The notes beneath the pieces were generated by a model. That model was given only the letters and a program-made list of their open reading frames with translations, made no database searches and was not told the origin of the DNA. From Tissierellia bacterium (GTDB taxonomy: Bacteria > Bacillota_A > Clostridia > Tissierellales > Peptoniphilaceae), in the NCBI GenBank assembly GCA_030537695.1, contig JAUNVJ010000005.1, forward strand, positions 1,650 to 65,649: a stretch of DNA of 64,000 bases, written 5' to 3'. The stretch's first letter is position 1. Each line of letters begins with the position of its first letter. Both the position numbers and the translations under genes were made by a program. Shown piece after piece: positions 1 through 10,554 of the stretch.

Positions 1-125
1 GAACTGATTCCTTTTTCATATAGAAAATTAGGCACAAATCCATGATCTGTGCCTACATCTACTACTTTTTTATTAGAAGGGACAAAGTTTGCAATGGTCT
101 GTAACCGTTTTGACAATTTTATCAT
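1..125 (-). CDS. trmK: tRNA (adenine-22-N1)-methyltransferase TrmK, N-terminal part only
   Basis: The first 41 codons of a class I SAM-dependent methyltransferase run off the left edge of the window. The visible part has a short helix beginning [15 protein letters not shown] and then the SAM-binding glycine-rich motif VVDVGTDHG, as in the TrmK/YqfN family, which methylates N1 of A22 in bacterial tRNAs. Its ATG overlaps the rpoD stop (ATGA), so it is probably translationally coupled to rpoD. trmK follows the sigma factor gene in the same way in Bacillus subtilis. Identity rests on the motif plus position, because the rest of the protein is outside the window. Confidence 0.8.
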   Translation of the reverse strand, partial: MIKLSKRLQTIANFVPSNKKVVDVGTDHGFVPNFLYEKGIS

Positions 126-1240
126 TCTAAAAAATCCTTTAATTTTTTGCTCCGACTGGGATGACGGAGTTTGCGAAGAGCTTTCGCTTCAATTTGACGT
201 ATTCGTTCTCTGGTGACGTCAAATTCTTTTCCGACTTCTTCCAAAGTTCTGGCTCTTCCGTCTATAAGACCGAAGCGAAGTTCCAATACCTTTTTTTCTC
301 GTTCTGTCAAAGTTTCCAATACATCGGAAAGCTGTTCTCGTAACAAGATAAATGTAGCTGCGTCAGAGGGGGATAGGATTTCATCATCCGGTATAAAATC
401 TCCCAAATGGGAATCTTCTTCCTCTCCAATAGGCGTTTCTAAAGATACCGGCTCTTGAGCGATCTTTTGAATTTCTCGAACTTTCGTCACATCCAGATTC
501 ATTTCCTTGGCGATTTCTTCCGGGAAGGGATCTCGCCCCAATTCCTGTACCAATTGGCGTTGGACTCGAACCAATTTATTGATCGTCTCCACCATATGCA
601 CGGGAATTCGAATGGTTCTGGCTTGATCGGCAATGGCTCTTGTTATGGCTTGTCGAATCCACCAGGTGGCATATGTGGAAAATTTAAATCCTTTGGTATA
701 ATCAAATTTTTCCACAGCCTTCATCAAACCTAAATTCCCCTCTTGAATCAAGTCCAAAAAGCTCATACCTCGGCCTACGTATCGCTTCGCGATGGATACG
801 ACCAGTCGTAAATTGGCTTCTGCCAATTCTTTTTTTGCAAAGTCATCTCCGACTTCCATACGCTTTGCTATTTCCACTTCTTCTTCTGCCGTCAACAGTG
901 GAATTTTACCGATTTCTTTTAAATACATGCGAACGGGATCGTCTACGCTGACTCCTTTGGGTACTGACAGATCTTCTTTACTGGCATCAGCCGACTCATC
1001 TTTCGAAGTCTTCAATATTTCTTCATCAATCTTATCATCATCTAGTAATTCAATCCCCTGCTTTTCAAAGCTTTCGTAGATAGAATCCACCTCATCGGAT
1101 TCCAAGGGAATTTCTTCCAATGCATCTACAATTTCATCATAAGTGAGATTTCCTTTTGTCCTTCCTATTTTAGATAATCTATTGATGATTTTTTGTTTCG
1201 ATTTTTCATTTAATTGTGATTTTGTAAGCTTCTCACTCAT
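122..1240 (-). CDS. rpoD: Primary RNA polymerase sigma factor (sigma-70/SigA)
   Basis: This is the housekeeping sigma factor, 372 aa, close to Bacillus SigA in length. A short acidic region 1.1-like N-terminus (about 1-95) precedes region 1.2 ([11 protein letters not shown]). Region 2 carries the core-binding and -10 recognition segment ([25 protein letters not shown]). Region 3 follows, then region 4 with the -35 helix-turn-helix ([19 protein letters not shown]). The ATG overlaps the dnaG stop by 4 bases, giving the classic dnaG-rpoD macromolecular-synthesis pair. Several promoters in this window match the TTGACA/TATAAT consensus expected for this factor. Confidence 0.97.
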   Translation of the reverse strand: MSEKLTKSQLNEKSKQKIINRLSKIGRTKGNLTYDEIVDALEEIPLESDEVDSIYESFEKQGIELLDDDKIDEEILKTSKDESADASKEDLSVPKGVSVDDPVRMYLKEIGKIPLLTAEEEVEIAKRMEVGDDFAKKELAEANLRLVVSIAKRYVGRGMSFLDLIQEGNLGLMKAVEKFDYTKGFKFSTYATWWIRQAITRAIADQARTIRIPVHMVETINKLVRVQRQLVQELGRDPFPEEIAKEMNLDVTKVREIQKIAQEPVSLETPIGEEEDSHLGDFIPDDEILSPSDAATFILLREQLSDVLETLTEREKKVLELRFGLIDGRARTLEEVGKEFDVTRERIRQIEAKALRKLRHPSRSKKLKDFLE

Positions 1241-3027
1241 TCCAAAACCCCCTCATTTAATTTATTCATCTTATAATTAATCTCATTGAGTAAAGCCAAT
1301 ACTTGTCGTAAAGCTTCCCGATCAAGGGGTTCTTTTGACTGTAATGTTGTAATTTTTGCCAAACAATCTTCCTTTTCCTTTTCTAATCTGGATTTTTTCA
1401 ATCGAGTGATTAATTCGGGAATAATCGTTGTTGCTTTATAAAAATTCACTTCCGTATTGATCACTTTTTGTAAAAAATTTTTATCTACAATGCTTGATTG
1501 AAGAAGTTGCTCAATGATGTCATCAGCTACTATATCCAATTTGTAAAGCTCTTGCAATTCCTCAAATAATATGCGACTTTGTGCTTTGGGAAAATCAATA
1601 ATCTCAATCCGACTATAGATGAGATCAAAATTTTCTTTACTTTCCAAAGCGTAGCGTAACAGCTCCAATTGGGCTTTAAAGGTACCGTCTTTTACAACAC
1701 GATCCGAAGTTTTCGATTTGGGTTTTCGTTGAGCCTTTTTCCGATTCGTCCTACCTAAATAATTTATATAATTTTTAATGGCGGATATCGAAACATTGTA
1801 TTTTCTTGAAAATCGATCAATATAAATATCCTGTTCTATGGGATTTTTAATACGAGCAAAAATTTTTGCCGCTTCCATGGTAAAATTCCCCAGGCCTTGA
1901 GGCGATTGCAGATCAAAGTTTTTCTTAACTTGATCTATTTTAAAATCCAAGTAAAAAATAGCTTCGTTACACTTAATTTCAAAATTCATAATTCCGTATT
2001 TTTCAATATAGTCGTCAGGATCCAAATTTTCATCTAATTGAACAATCCCAGGACTGATACCGACAGAAAGTAGGATATCAATGGCCCGATCCGTCGCACG
2101 AATTCCGGCGCTGTCCCCATCATAACAAATGAGAACTTCTTTTCCATATCTCTTGATCAGCTTCGCCTGTTCCAGCGTCAGGGAAGTTCCCAAAGAGGCT
2201 ACACTGTAATTGATACCACTTTTATAAAGAGATATAACATCCATATAACCTTCAACTAAAATGATTTTTTTTCGATCTTGCTCCTTGGAGACAATATTCA
2301 AATTATAGAGATTGGAGCCTTTATGAAATACTAAAGTATCCGTTGAATTTAAATATTTCGGCAAAGACTGATCCAATACTCGTCCGCCAAAGCCTAATAC
2401 TTTTCCTTGAGGATTGATGATGGGAAAGATGATTCGATTTCGAAATCGATCATAGGTCCGATTGTTTTTTCCCTTCGACAGCAAATTCAACTCCACCATT
2501 TCCTCTTCTGAGTATCCTAATGTCAACATGTGATTTTTCAAAGAGTCCCAATCATTTTTAGCATATCCGATGGCAAATTTCGTAATGGTCTTAGGATCTA
2601 TTTTTCGATTTTTTAAGTAGGATTGCGCCAATTGGGATCTTCTCATATTTTCAAAAAAGAATTTGGCGGCTTCTCGATTCATTTCATAGAATCGCTCTTT
2701 TTTTTCACGCAATTTTTTATTTTCATCATGGTATTCTTGAACTTGTATATTGTATCGATCCGCTAAAAATTTTACCGCATCCCGAAAACCTAAATTTTCA
2801 CGCTTCATAATAAAACTGATGACGTCTCCGCCTTCCCCACAGCCGAAGCATTTAAAGATACGTTTACTGGGAGATACGGAAAAGGAAGGAGTCTTTTCCC
2901 CATGAAAGGGACAAAGACCCATATAATTCGAGCCGGATCGCTTAAGATTTACATATTCTCCTATGAGATCTACGATATCCGCCCGCTCTCTAATTTCATC
3001 TAATAATGCATCGTCAATTATAAACAT
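1237..3027 (-). CDS. dnaG: DNA primase
   Basis: DnaG synthesises RNA primers at the replication fork. The 596-aa protein has an N-terminal CHC2 zinc finger (C39, H42, C60, C63), the RNA polymerase core, a Toprim domain with VEGYMD and the acidic CYDGDSAG motif (about 240-330), and a helicase-binding C-terminal region. I chose the ATG of [19 protein letters not shown] because it has a GGAAGG ribosome-binding site and matches the family start; a longer reading to 3075 adds unrelated residues. The start overlaps the end of dgt by 10 bases and the stop overlaps rpoD. Confidence 0.96.
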   Translation of the reverse strand: MFIIDDALLDEIRERADIVDLIGEYVNLKRSGSNYMGLCPFHGEKTPSFSVSPSKRIFKCFGCGEGGDVISFIMKRENLGFRDAVKFLADRYNIQVQEYHDENKKLREKKERFYEMNREAAKFFFENMRRSQLAQSYLKNRKIDPKTITKFAIGYAKNDWDSLKNHMLTLGYSEEEMVELNLLSKGKNNRTYDRFRNRIIFPIINPQGKVLGFGGRVLDQSLPKYLNSTDTLVFHKGSNLYNLNIVSKEQDRKKIILVEGYMDVISLYKSGINYSVASLGTSLTLEQAKLIKRYGKEVLICYDGDSAGIRATDRAIDILLSVGISPGIVQLDENLDPDDYIEKYGIMNFEIKCNEAIFYLDFKIDQVKKNFDLQSPQGLGNFTMEAAKIFARIKNPIEQDIYIDRFSRKYNVSISAIKNYINYLGRTNRKKAQRKPKSKTSDRVVKDGTFKAQLELLRYALESKENFDLIYSRIEIIDFPKAQSRILFEELQELYKLDIVADDIIEQLLQSSIVDKNFLQKVINTEVNFYKATTIIPELITRLKKSRLEKEKEDCLAKITTLQSKEPLDREALRQVLALLNEINYKMNKLNEGVLE

Positions 3028-4052
3028 AATTGTCCTTCCACACTCCATCCCTTCGGTACAAAGATGCTTTTCCATTGACTTATGGCATAAGTGTCTGTCA
3101 TGCCAGCAATATAATCACATATAATATCTTCTTTTGAATGGTGACCACTTTCATAAATTTTTAAATAATCCGCCGAAATTAGATCGAAACGGTCTTTATA
3201 ATAATGAAAAAGTTCCGTCAACAGTCGATGGATTTTTTCATCCTGGGATTTGACGACAGGATCCAAATAAACTCGTTGAAACATAAATTGACGTAGCGCC
3301 ATAGTCGCCTCATAGATTTCAGATTCCATCTCCACGACACCTTTTCCATAAGAAGCTGTGACGATGGAATGAATCATCCTGTCAATTCGCTTCGAACCGG
3401 TAGTGCCTAAAATCTTTATTAAATCCTTGGGAAGATCTTCTTCCCGAATGATTCCTGCCCGAATGGCATCGTCAATATCATGGTTGATATAGGCAATTCG
3501 ATCGGCAAATTTTATAATTTGACCTTCCAAAGTTTCTGCCTGGTCACCCCCTGTATGATTGACGATTCCATCTCGTACTTCCCATGTTAAATTCAAACCT
3601 TGACGATTTTTACTCTGTTCCAAAAGATCCACTACTCGCAAGCTTTGATCTGCATGTTTAAATCCTCGTGGATTTAATTGGTTAAGAACGGCTTCTCCAC
3701 TATGTCCAAAAGGAGTATGACCCAAATCATGTCCCAGGGCAATGGCTTCCACCAGGTCTTCATTCAATCGAAGAGATCGGGCTATCGTTCGAGCAATTTG
3801 AGCAACTTCTAAGGTATGAGTCAAACGAGTTCTAAAATGGTCCCCCTCCGGCGCTATAAATACTTGGGTCTTATGCTTTAGTCGACGAAAGCTTTTTGAA
3901 TGTATAATTCGATCCCGATCCCTTTGAAAATCCGTTCGTAAATCACAAGGAACTTCCCGATACTTTCTCCCCTTGGAGGCAGAGACTAAGACTCCATAAT
4001 CAAAGAGCATGATTTCTTCCAGTTTTTCCCGCTCCATCCTGTGATTGACCAT
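3018..4052 (-). CDS. dgt: dGTPase-like HD-domain deoxynucleotide triphosphohydrolase
   Basis: This HD-superfamily metal-dependent enzyme of the dGTP triphosphohydrolase family (dNTP to deoxynucleoside plus triphosphate) is 344 aa. It has the expected ligands H79 (RLTHTLEVAQ), the H108-D109 pair with H112 (ALGHDLGHTPFGHSGE), and a further Asp-containing helix (ADRIAYINHDIDDAI). It lies between ppsR and dnaG and overlaps dnaG, so it may help balance dNTP pools for replication. That role is inferred from position. Dgt-like proteins differ in nucleotide preference, so the substrate is not settled here. Confidence 0.88.
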   Translation of the reverse strand: MVNHRMEREKLEEIMLFDYGVLVSASKGRKYREVPCDLRTDFQRDRDRIIHSKSFRRLKHKTQVFIAPEGDHFRTRLTHTLEVAQIARTIARSLRLNEDLVEAIALGHDLGHTPFGHSGEAVLNQLNPRGFKHADQSLRVVDLLEQSKNRQGLNLTWEVRDGIVNHTGGDQAETLEGQIIKFADRIAYINHDIDDAIRAGIIREEDLPKDLIKILGTTGSKRIDRMIHSIVTASYGKGVVEMESEIYEATMALRQFMFQRVYLDPVVKSQDEKIHRLLTELFHYYKDRFDLISADYLKIYESGHHSKEDIICDYIAGMTDTYAISQWKSIFVPKGWSVEGQLCL

Positions 4053-4053
4053 T

Positions 4054-4890
4054 TTATATTCTCACATTCTTTTCATCCAGCCGATTGATAATAATTTCCG
4101 CCGTTTCTTCAATGGCTTTATTGCTAACGTCTATCACAAAGCATCCCAACTCTTCCATGACCTGTTTGGAATAATTCAATTCTTCTTTGATTCGATCATA
4201 ATTGGCATATCGGGCACCTCCGGCAAGCCCAAGGGATTTCAATCGTTCTTCTCGAATGGTGATTAATTTTTCCGGATTACAAGTTAAACCAATCACCCGA
4301 TCCGGATCTTTTTCGTAAACTTCACGTGGCACCGGTACTTCAGGAACCAAGGGTATATTGGCAACTTTATAATGTTTATGTGCCAAATACATAGACAGCG
4401 GAGTCTTGGAGGTTCTGGATATTCCTACAAGACAAATATCCGCCTTTCTGGCACCTCTGGGGTCCTTGCCGTCATCATATTTTACAGCAAATTCAATGGC
4501 CTCCACTTTCTTAAAGTAATTTTCATCCAGTCGACGAATCAAACCCGGTTCCCGTAAGGGTTCATATCCCAAGATCGATTCAATTTGAGCCATTGGCTCT
4601 CCCATGACGTCAACGGTGTGAAGCTTTAACTCTATGGCCTTTTCTTCGATATATTTTCGCGTTTCTTCCACCACATTGGTGTAGACGATCAGAGATTGTT
4701 CATAGGTGGAAGCTTCTTCCAGGACAGGTTTAATCTGTTCCACCGTATTGTGGTAGGGGTAGCGTTTGATTTCAAAGTTTTCAGATTCAAATTGTCGAAC
4801 GGAAGATTTAGCTATTATTTCTCCCGTTTCTCCAATGGAATCGGATATGACATAGATCATAATCCCATGATCTTGATCAAATTCTCTCAT
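4054..4890 (-). CDS. ppsR: PEP synthetase / pyruvate phosphate dikinase regulatory protein (PpsR/PDRP family)
   Basis: This is a DUF299 family protein, a bifunctional serine/threonine kinase and pyrophosphorylase that switches pyruvate phosphate dikinase or PEP synthase off and on. It is 278 aa with the N-terminal VISDSIGETGE motif and a P-loop-like GISRTSKT (about 156-163) that binds ADP or Pi. It lies just downstream of a CcpN-like regulator, the same pairing as ccpN-yqfL in Bacillus. The target dikinase is not in this window, but pyruvate:ferredoxin oxidoreductase is 12 kb away, so pyruvate/PEP control is a local theme. Confidence 0.9.
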   Translation of the reverse strand: MREFDQDHGIMIYVISDSIGETGEIIAKSSVRQFESENFEIKRYPYHNTVEQIKPVLEEASTYEQSLIVYTNVVEETRKYIEEKAIELKLHTVDVMGEPMAQIESILGYEPLREPGLIRRLDENYFKKVEAIEFAVKYDDGKDPRGARKADICLVGISRTSKTPLSMYLAHKHYKVANIPLVPEVPVPREVYEKDPDRVIGLTCNPEKLITIREERLKSLGLAGGARYANYDRIKEELNYSKQVMEELGCFVIDVSNKAIEETAEIIINRLDEKNVRI

Positions 4891-4898
4891 AGTTCCTC

Positions 4899-5525
4899 CT
4901 AAACAATCTCGCCATTACAAAGATCGACAAAAAGGCGGCTAATATTGGTCTTCGTAAAACGACCGATCACTTCAAATTCACCTTTTTCTTCTTCTACGAC
5001 GGGGATTGCATCCACCCCACGATCTTCGATCATACAAGCTGCTTCAAATACTGTAGCCTCTTTTCCAATATAACTCATATTTGGCATTCGTGTCATAACA
5101 AGTCCCACCGGAGTATTTTGTAAATCCATATTGCCCATGGTGGAACGCAATAGATCCTTTCTCGAAACGACTCCTGCCAATTTCCCTTGATTGGTAATAA
5201 AAACTGAAGAAGTATCTTGTAAAAATAAACCGACGATTACATCATAGACTGAGTCCTTTTCATCCATGACAAAGGGCAGACTCATAAAATCCTTTACTTT
5301 TAAATTTTTTAATTTATTGACAACAAGAGATAATTCAGATTTTCCTGTATAGAAATATCCTACCTTTGGACGGGCACCTAAAATATTAACCATCGTTAAA
5401 ATGGTCAAATCCGGTCGAATAGTTGCACGGGAAAGACCCAGTTCACTGGCAATTTCATCACCGGTAATCGGTGCATTTTTCTTCACAATTTTTATAATTT
5501 GTTTTTGGCGATCATTTAAATCCAA
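4899..5525 (-). CDS. ccpN: CcpN-like transcriptional repressor (HTH plus CBS pair)
   Basis: This 208-aa regulator has an N-terminal winged helix (GDEIASELGLSRATIRPDL) and a CBS-domain pair (about 70-200, including VKDFMSLPFVM and MTRMPNMSYIG). CcpN represses gluconeogenic genes in Bacillus by sensing nucleotides through its CBS module. The position next to ppsR is conserved. Translation starts at TTG, eight bases after a near-perfect AGGAGGTGA site; no ATG alternative fits. The gene's targets here are unknown. Confidence 0.85.
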   Translation of the reverse strand: MDLNDRQKQIIKIVKKNAPITGDEIASELGLSRATIRPDLTILTMVNILGARPKVGYFYTGKSELSLVVNKLKNLKVKDFMSLPFVMDEKDSVYDVIVGLFLQDTSSVFITNQGKLAGVVSRKDLLRSTMGNMDLQNTPVGLVMTRMPNMSYIGKEATVFEAACMIEDRGVDAIPVVEEEKGEFEVIGRFTKTNISRLFVDLCNGEIV

Positions 5526-5540
5526 ATTATCACCTCCTTA

Positions 5541-7619
5541 TCATTCCGTTACAATCTTTTCAATGTTTAAAATTTGTTCCATCATTTGATCAATTTCAAA
5601 AATCATAGCAAGACGATTTCTCCTGATCTCTTCCTGATCCGTCATTACCATTACATGATCGAAGTATTTATGGATGGCAGGTATTAATTCTTCCAACCGT
5701 TCCATCGCCGGGATAAATTCGTTTGCGTCAATATGGTCTTGAATCTCTTCTTTTCGTTGGATCAAAGCATCATATAGTTGACGCTCCTCTTCTTCTTGGA
5801 AAAGTTCTGGATCTACGACATCTTCTTCCGAGGCCTTTAAGGATAGATTGTGAAGTCGTACAAAGGCATCGACAAAATGATGATCCTTTTGTTCTCTAAA
5901 CCAAGGATCCAATTCCTCCGCCTTTTTAAAGATCATGTCAATCTTATTTCCTTCCTGAAGGATGGCTTCGATAATGTCGTAGCGAACTCCCTCTTCTTGA
6001 AGCATATTTCTAATACGTCCTTCGAAAAATTCCAGGATGTTTTTCTTTACTTTTTCATAGTCGAAAGCCAAGTTCATCTCATTGACATATTCATAGAGGG
6101 CTTGATCGATTAATTCCTTAAGGGAAATTTTCCAGTTGTTTTCTCGAATAATCCTTATCAAACCGATGGCATAACGACGTAATCCGAAGGGATCCGTGGA
6201 GCCGGTGGGAATTACATCGATGGCAAATAATCCGGTAATGGTATCCAACTTATCGGCAATGGAGAATATGCTTCCCACAGTGGAACCGGGTAATGCATCT
6301 TCTGCGTGACGGGGAAGATACTGTTCCCGTATCGTCGTTGCCACAATATCCGGTTCATGGGAATTTTTCGCATAGATGGAACCCATAATTCCCTGAAGTT
6401 CTGTAAATTCCACAACCATCTTGGTGGTTAAATCCGCTTTGGATAAAAAGGCTGCCCGTTTTAAACTTTCTTGCGTTTCACATGCCACTTCCAGCATTTC
6501 CCCTATCTTTAACGCCAGTTTCCCATCTCGAAGGGATTTTTGTTTCATATTGCCCAATTTGTCATGGAAGGTCACACCTTCCAAAGCGTCAACATATTCT
6601 TCCAGGGGTTTGGAAATATCATCTTCATAAAAGAATTTTGCATCTTCCAAACGAGCACCTAAAACTTTTTCATTTCCTTCAATAACAATATCTTTATAAT
6701 CTTCCGTACCGTTTCGAATCGTTATAAAATAGGGCAATAGATTGCCATTGGCATTGTAGACGGGGATATATCTTAAATGGTCAATCATTGTGGTGGTAAT
6801 GACTTCTTTGGGTAAAATTAAATATTCTTCTTTGATACGGCCTCGAAGGGGCGTTGGATACTCTACAATATAAGTCAGTTCTTCCAATAACTCCGGATTG
6901 TCTTTAATTTCTCCGCCTAAAGTCTTTGCCATCTTTTTGGCACCGTATTTAATTTCTTCCCTACGCTTTTGCTGATCTAAGATTACATAATTTTCTTCCA
7001 GTAATTTTTCATAATTTGTCACATCGTCAATTTCAATATGATTGCTTCCTAAAAAACGATGACCTCTGGTAATATTGGATACCGGTATCCCTTCTAATTC
7101 AAAGTCAATGACATCATGATCCAGCATGGAAACGATCCATCGAATTGGTCGAGCAAATTTAATATTCTTGCCTCCCCATTTCATGGTTCTCGGAAAATTA
7201 ATATTGTGAATCAGTTCCGGAATGCTTTTTTGTAATAAATTCTTTGAATCTTCTCCTTTTTTATGAATATGGGCATAGACATATTCCTCACCCTTAAATT
7301 CTTTTTTTACAATATCTTCCAAATCGATATTTTGGGATCTCATAAATCCATCCAATGGCTTTGTGGGATTTCCATCTTCATCAAAGGAAATTTTAACTGC
7401 AGGACCTTTGATCTCTTTTTCAATATCCTTTTGAGATTTTCCGATTCCCCAAACCATCAGGCTAAGACGACGAGGGGTTGCATAGACTTTTATCCGATCA
7501 TAATCTATATTGAGCTCCTCTAGCATTTTTGTCCCTTTGTCTTTTAATTGTTCTATGGCCATTTCTACAAAACGGGAGGGTAGTTCTTCCACTCCAATTT
7601 CCAATAGGTAATTATTCAT
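5541..7619 (-). CDS. glyS: Glycyl-tRNA synthetase beta subunit
   Basis: This is the beta chain of the alpha2beta2 class II glycyl-tRNA synthetase; it binds the tRNA acceptor and anticodon. At 692 aa it is the usual length. It opens with [16 protein letters not shown], contains conserved segments such as GPAVKISFD and [12 protein letters not shown], and ends with an anticodon-binding-like helical region (about 590-690). I prefer the ATG at 7619, which has a GGTGG site 5 bases upstream, over the GTG at 7628. The start overlaps glyQ by 8 bases. I see no T-box leader for this pair. Confidence 0.96.
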   Translation of the reverse strand: MNNYLLEIGVEELPSRFVEMAIEQLKDKGTKMLEELNIDYDRIKVYATPRRLSLMVWGIGKSQKDIEKEIKGPAVKISFDEDGNPTKPLDGFMRSQNIDLEDIVKKEFKGEEYVYAHIHKKGEDSKNLLQKSIPELIHNINFPRTMKWGGKNIKFARPIRWIVSMLDHDVIDFELEGIPVSNITRGHRFLGSNHIEIDDVTNYEKLLEENYVILDQQKRREEIKYGAKKMAKTLGGEIKDNPELLEELTYIVEYPTPLRGRIKEEYLILPKEVITTTMIDHLRYIPVYNANGNLLPYFITIRNGTEDYKDIVIEGNEKVLGARLEDAKFFYEDDISKPLEEYVDALEGVTFHDKLGNMKQKSLRDGKLALKIGEMLEVACETQESLKRAAFLSKADLTTKMVVEFTELQGIMGSIYAKNSHEPDIVATTIREQYLPRHAEDALPGSTVGSIFSIADKLDTITGLFAIDVIPTGSTDPFGLRRYAIGLIRIIRENNWKISLKELIDQALYEYVNEMNLAFDYEKVKKNILEFFEGRIRNMLQEEGVRYDIIEAILQEGNKIDMIFKKAEELDPWFREQKDHHFVDAFVRLHNLSLKASEEDVVDPELFQEEEERQLYDALIQRKEEIQDHIDANEFIPAMERLEELIPAIHKYFDHVMVMTDQEEIRRNRLAMIFEIDQMMEQILNIEKIVTE

Positions 7620-8499
7620 CTTTTCCACCTTTTCTTTCTAAAAGAGGATATCCCATCTCTTCCCTCTCATGGATATATTGTAATGCCACAATACGAGCCA
7701 AAGCTCGAACTCGTCCTATATAAGTGGTCCGTTCCGATACGGACAATGCACCTCGTGCATCCAATACATTAAAGATATGGGAACATTTCAATACATAATC
7801 ATAGGCCGGCAAAACCAGTTCTTTTTCACTGATTCTTTGGGCTTCTTTTTCAAACATATCAAATAGATTTCGCAACATCGTCACATCGGCAAGTTCAAAG
7901 GAGTACTTGGAATGCTCGTATTCCGCCATTTTAAAAATATCTCCGTATTTTAATTTTTCATTCCATTGAATTTCATATACAGAGTCCACATTTTGTAAAT
8001 ACATGGCAATACGTTCCAGCCCATAGGTCAATTCAGCAGATTCCAATTCGCAGTTGATGCCACCTACCTGTTGAAAATAAGTAAATTGTGTAACTTCCAT
8101 ACCGTCAAGCCACACTTCCCATCCAAGACCCCAAGCTCCTAAAGTTGGAGACTCCCAATTGTCTTCTACAAAACGTATATCGTGTTTTTCCGGCTCAATT
8201 CCCACAGCTTTTAAGGAGTTGAGATAGAGTTCTTGAATATTTTCCGGTGACGGTTTGATAATGACTTGAAGCTGATGATGTTGGTATAGTCGGTTTGGAT
8301 TTTCACCATAACGTCCGTCTGCAGGACGTCTTGACGGTTCCACATAGACTACTCTCCACGGCTCCGGACCCAAGGATCGCAAAAAGGTTTGCGGATTCAT
8401 GGTGCCGGCTCCTTTTTCCACATCATAGGGTTCCAGTACAACGGCACCCTCTTCTTTCCAATATTTTTCTAAATTAAAAATTAAATCTTGGAAATACAT
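7612..8499 (-). CDS. glyQ: Glycyl-tRNA synthetase alpha subunit
   Basis: This is the catalytic alpha chain of tetrameric glycyl-tRNA synthetase, which activates glycine with ATP. The 295-aa protein has the diagnostic start [16 protein letters not shown], the motif-2-like [15 protein letters not shown], and the family signature [12 protein letters not shown]. It lies between recO and glyS in one minus-strand operon. The alpha/beta form of GlyRS is one of two types found in Firmicutes. Confidence 0.97.
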   Translation of the reverse strand: MYFQDLIFNLEKYWKEEGAVVLEPYDVEKGAGTMNPQTFLRSLGPEPWRVVYVEPSRRPADGRYGENPNRLYQHHQLQVIIKPSPENIQELYLNSLKAVGIEPEKHDIRFVEDNWESPTLGAWGLGWEVWLDGMEVTQFTYFQQVGGINCELESAELTYGLERIAMYLQNVDSVYEIQWNEKLKYGDIFKMAEYEHSKYSFELADVTMLRNLFDMFEKEAQRISEKELVLPAYDYVLKCSHIFNVLDARGALSVSERTTYIGRVRALARIVALQYIHEREEMGYPLLERKGGKDE

Positions 8500-8510
8500 A
8501 ATTTCCCCCT

Positions 8511-9203
8511 TTAAATTAACTTTAACGAATGAAATTCGTTAATCTCTAAATTATATTTGATATATTGTAAGAATAATTCATGCAAATAAGACTTTCTCTT
8601 TTCATCAAAAGAAAGTTTTTCATCTAATGAAGTATATAATAAAGATTGCAAATAGTAAACATCTTCAGAGGTCAAAGGCCTTCCCTGACCCTGTTCGTCA
8701 TGAAGGACCCCTTCCTGAAAAGAAAAATAATTTTGTTGGCCTACCGTCAATCGGGGACGATATCCTAAAAAAGTCAAATACTTTAATTCAAAAGCCAAGA
8801 TCAAACCTAAGGGATCTTTTTCTTCATTTAATAATGTCATCGTCTTATTAAAAAGTTCAAAGATCTTCTCGTTTTTCATCTCTTCTAAAGAAGATTTTTC
8901 AACCAGTTCCGATAAAAAAGAAGCATAAATTAAAGATTGATAATTTTTTCGAATATTAAAATTGGATGAAATAAGCTCCCCGCTTAAAATATAGTAAAAA
9001 CTTTGTCCCTTTCGCAACCAATAATTTGAAAGAGCAAAACTTTGCGTGACAGATAATAGAGCCGATTTTGCTCGAAAGGCTCCTTTCGCCATAATTGAAA
9101 TTTTTCCTTTTTCTTTCGTGAAAAGCCGTATGATTTTCGAAGAATCTCCATATTTCATTTCACTTAAGACAATACCTTCAGTATAAAATTTATTGGTAGC
9201 CAA
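8511..9203 (-). CDS. recO: DNA repair protein RecO
   Basis: This is a recombination mediator that works with RecR to load RecA on gaps. The 230-aa protein has an N-terminal OB fold ([34 protein letters not shown]) and a helical C-terminal domain. The four-cysteine zinc finger of many RecO proteins is absent: around residues 145-165 the sequence runs [14 protein letters not shown] with no CxxC pairs. The start is TTG and overlaps the end of era by 14 bases. Identification is firm from the OB fold and from the era-recO-glyQ order. Confidence 0.92.
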   Translation of the reverse strand: MATNKFYTEGIVLSEMKYGDSSKIIRLFTKEKGKISIMAKGAFRAKSALLSVTQSFALSNYWLRKGQSFYYILSGELISSNFNIRKNYQSLIYASFLSELVEKSSLEEMKNEKIFELFNKTMTLLNEEKDPLGLILAFELKYLTFLGYRPRLTVGQQNYFSFQEGVLHDEQGQGRPLTSEDVYYLQSLLYTSLDEKLSFDEKRKSYLHELFLQYIKYNLEINEFHSLKLI

Positions 9204-10146
9204 AATGTTTTACCTTGTTTTCCTTCTCTCTCCAGTTTTTTTCCACCTTTACCCACAATTTTAAATTGACCTTAGTCTCCATCATATTTTCAATATCTTT
9301 TCGAGCGGCAATTCCGATTTTCTTCAACATATCTCCATGTTTTCCGATAATAATCCCCTTGTGAGATTCTTTTTCCACATAGATATTTGCCTCAATATCG
9401 AAAAGTTTTTTATTGGAACGTTCCTTAAAATTCTCAATGGAAACGGCTATTCCATGGGGTACTTCTTCCTGTAAATAATGCAGGGCTTTTTCCCGAATAA
9501 TTTCTTCTGCAATAAACCTTTCGCTTTTATCGGTGACCATATCGTCAGGATAATACATCGGGCCTTGAGGTAGGTATTTGCGAAGGACGGATAAATAGGT
9601 ATTGACCCCATCTTGATCTTTTGCAGAAATGGGAATGATATCGGAAAAAAGTCGTTCTTTTGCATACATTTCAATAATTTCGAAGAGTTCTAATTTATTG
9701 ATCATGTCGATTTTATTGATTAAGAGAACAATTTTTTGATCCATCTTTAATTCCTTTAACCCATCTAGGATATACCGATCCATCTTACCGATTGTTTTAG
9801 ACGTATCCACCATATAAGTAATTATATCCACTTCACGCAAGGTGGATTCTGATTCTTGAAGCATAAATTTCCCCAATTTATTTTTGGGGTTTTGAATTCC
9901 CGGCGTATCTATAAATACGATTTGGCAAGCATCATCCGTATAGATGAAGGTGATATTTTGCCTGGTAGTTTGAGGTTTGTTGGAAATAGCGGAAATCTTT
10001 TGACCGATCATTCCATTTAATAATGTGCTCTTTCCCACATTGGGGCGACCGATAATCGTCACATAACCGGATTTGAACTGGTGGGCTAAAAATTCTTTCT
10101 TTTCTTCGTCACTCATATGGTTAAACTGATCTAAATCAAATTCCAT
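9190..10146 (-). CDS. era: GTPase Era
   Basis: Era is a GTPase that binds the 3' end of 16S rRNA during small-subunit maturation. The 318-aa protein has the Walker A motif GRPNVGKST (33-41), effector-region threonines in KPQTTRQN, DTPG (about 80), NKID, SAK, and a C-terminal KH domain (IIIGKHGDMLKKIG). The N-terminus is about 20 residues longer than many Era proteins; a second in-frame ATG at residue 11 (MSDEEKKEF) is possible. The start overlaps the cdd stop by one base (TAATG). Confidence 0.96.
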   Translation of the reverse strand: MEFDLDQFNHMSDEEKKEFLAHQFKSGYVTIIGRPNVGKSTLLNGMIGQKISAISNKPQTTRQNITFIYTDDACQIVFIDTPGIQNPKNKLGKFMLQESESTLREVDIITYMVDTSKTIGKMDRYILDGLKELKMDQKIVLLINKIDMINKLELFEIIEMYAKERLFSDIIPISAKDQDGVNTYLSVLRKYLPQGPMYYPDDMVTDKSERFIAEEIIREKALHYLQEEVPHGIAVSIENFKERSNKKLFDIEANIYVEKESHKGIIIGKHGDMLKKIGIAARKDIENMMETKVNLKLWVKVEKNWREKENKVKHFGYQ

Positions 10147-10547
10147 TATTTTATATCCTCCAAATTTTTTGGTCCAAACGAATGGGGAAGCAGTTCTTCC
10201 AATGTCAATATTTTATAATCATCTATGGAATTGGCGACAATGATTTGAGGATTGTCCCCAAACTCTCGAATGACTTGCCGACATACTCCACAAGGGTAGG
10301 TATCTTTCCCATCTGCTATCACGGCAATTCTTCGAATTTTTCGCTTTCCTTCTGAAACTCCTTTGAAGATGGCTGTTCGCTCAGCACAATTGGTGGGAGT
10401 AAATGCAGCATTTTCGATATTTCCTCCCGTATATATCGAACCGTCTTCCATCTCTACAGCTGCTCCCACTTTAAAATGGGAATAGGGTGTATAGCTGGAT
10501 TCATCTCTGGCTTGAATCGCCAATTCTATTAATTGTCTTATGTCCAT
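10146..10547 (-). CDS. cdd: Cytidine deaminase
   Basis: This is a homotetrameric-type zinc enzyme that deaminates cytidine and deoxycytidine in pyrimidine salvage. At 133 aa it is the standard short form. It has the substrate loop FKVGAA, the zinc/catalytic motif NCAERTA, and the second zinc pair PCGVCRQ. It lies between the dgkA fusion gene and era, the conserved Firmicute position. Confidence 0.96.
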   Translation of the reverse strand: MDIRQLIELAIQARDESSYTPYSHFKVGAAVEMEDGSIYTGGNIENAAFTPTNCAERTAIFKGVSEGKRKIRRIAVIADGKDTYPCGVCRQVIREFGDNPQIIVANSIDDYKILTLEELLPHSFGPKNLEDIK

Positions 10548-10554
10548 AGTACTC

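Noticed and set aside
6212..6415. Minus-strand reading frame of 67 codons within glyS
   Set aside because: It lies entirely inside the strongly conserved glyS gene in another frame and has no independent start signal.
8500..8540. T-box riboswitch before glyQ-glyS
   Set aside because: Only about 11 bases separate recO from glyQ, so there is no room for a T-box.
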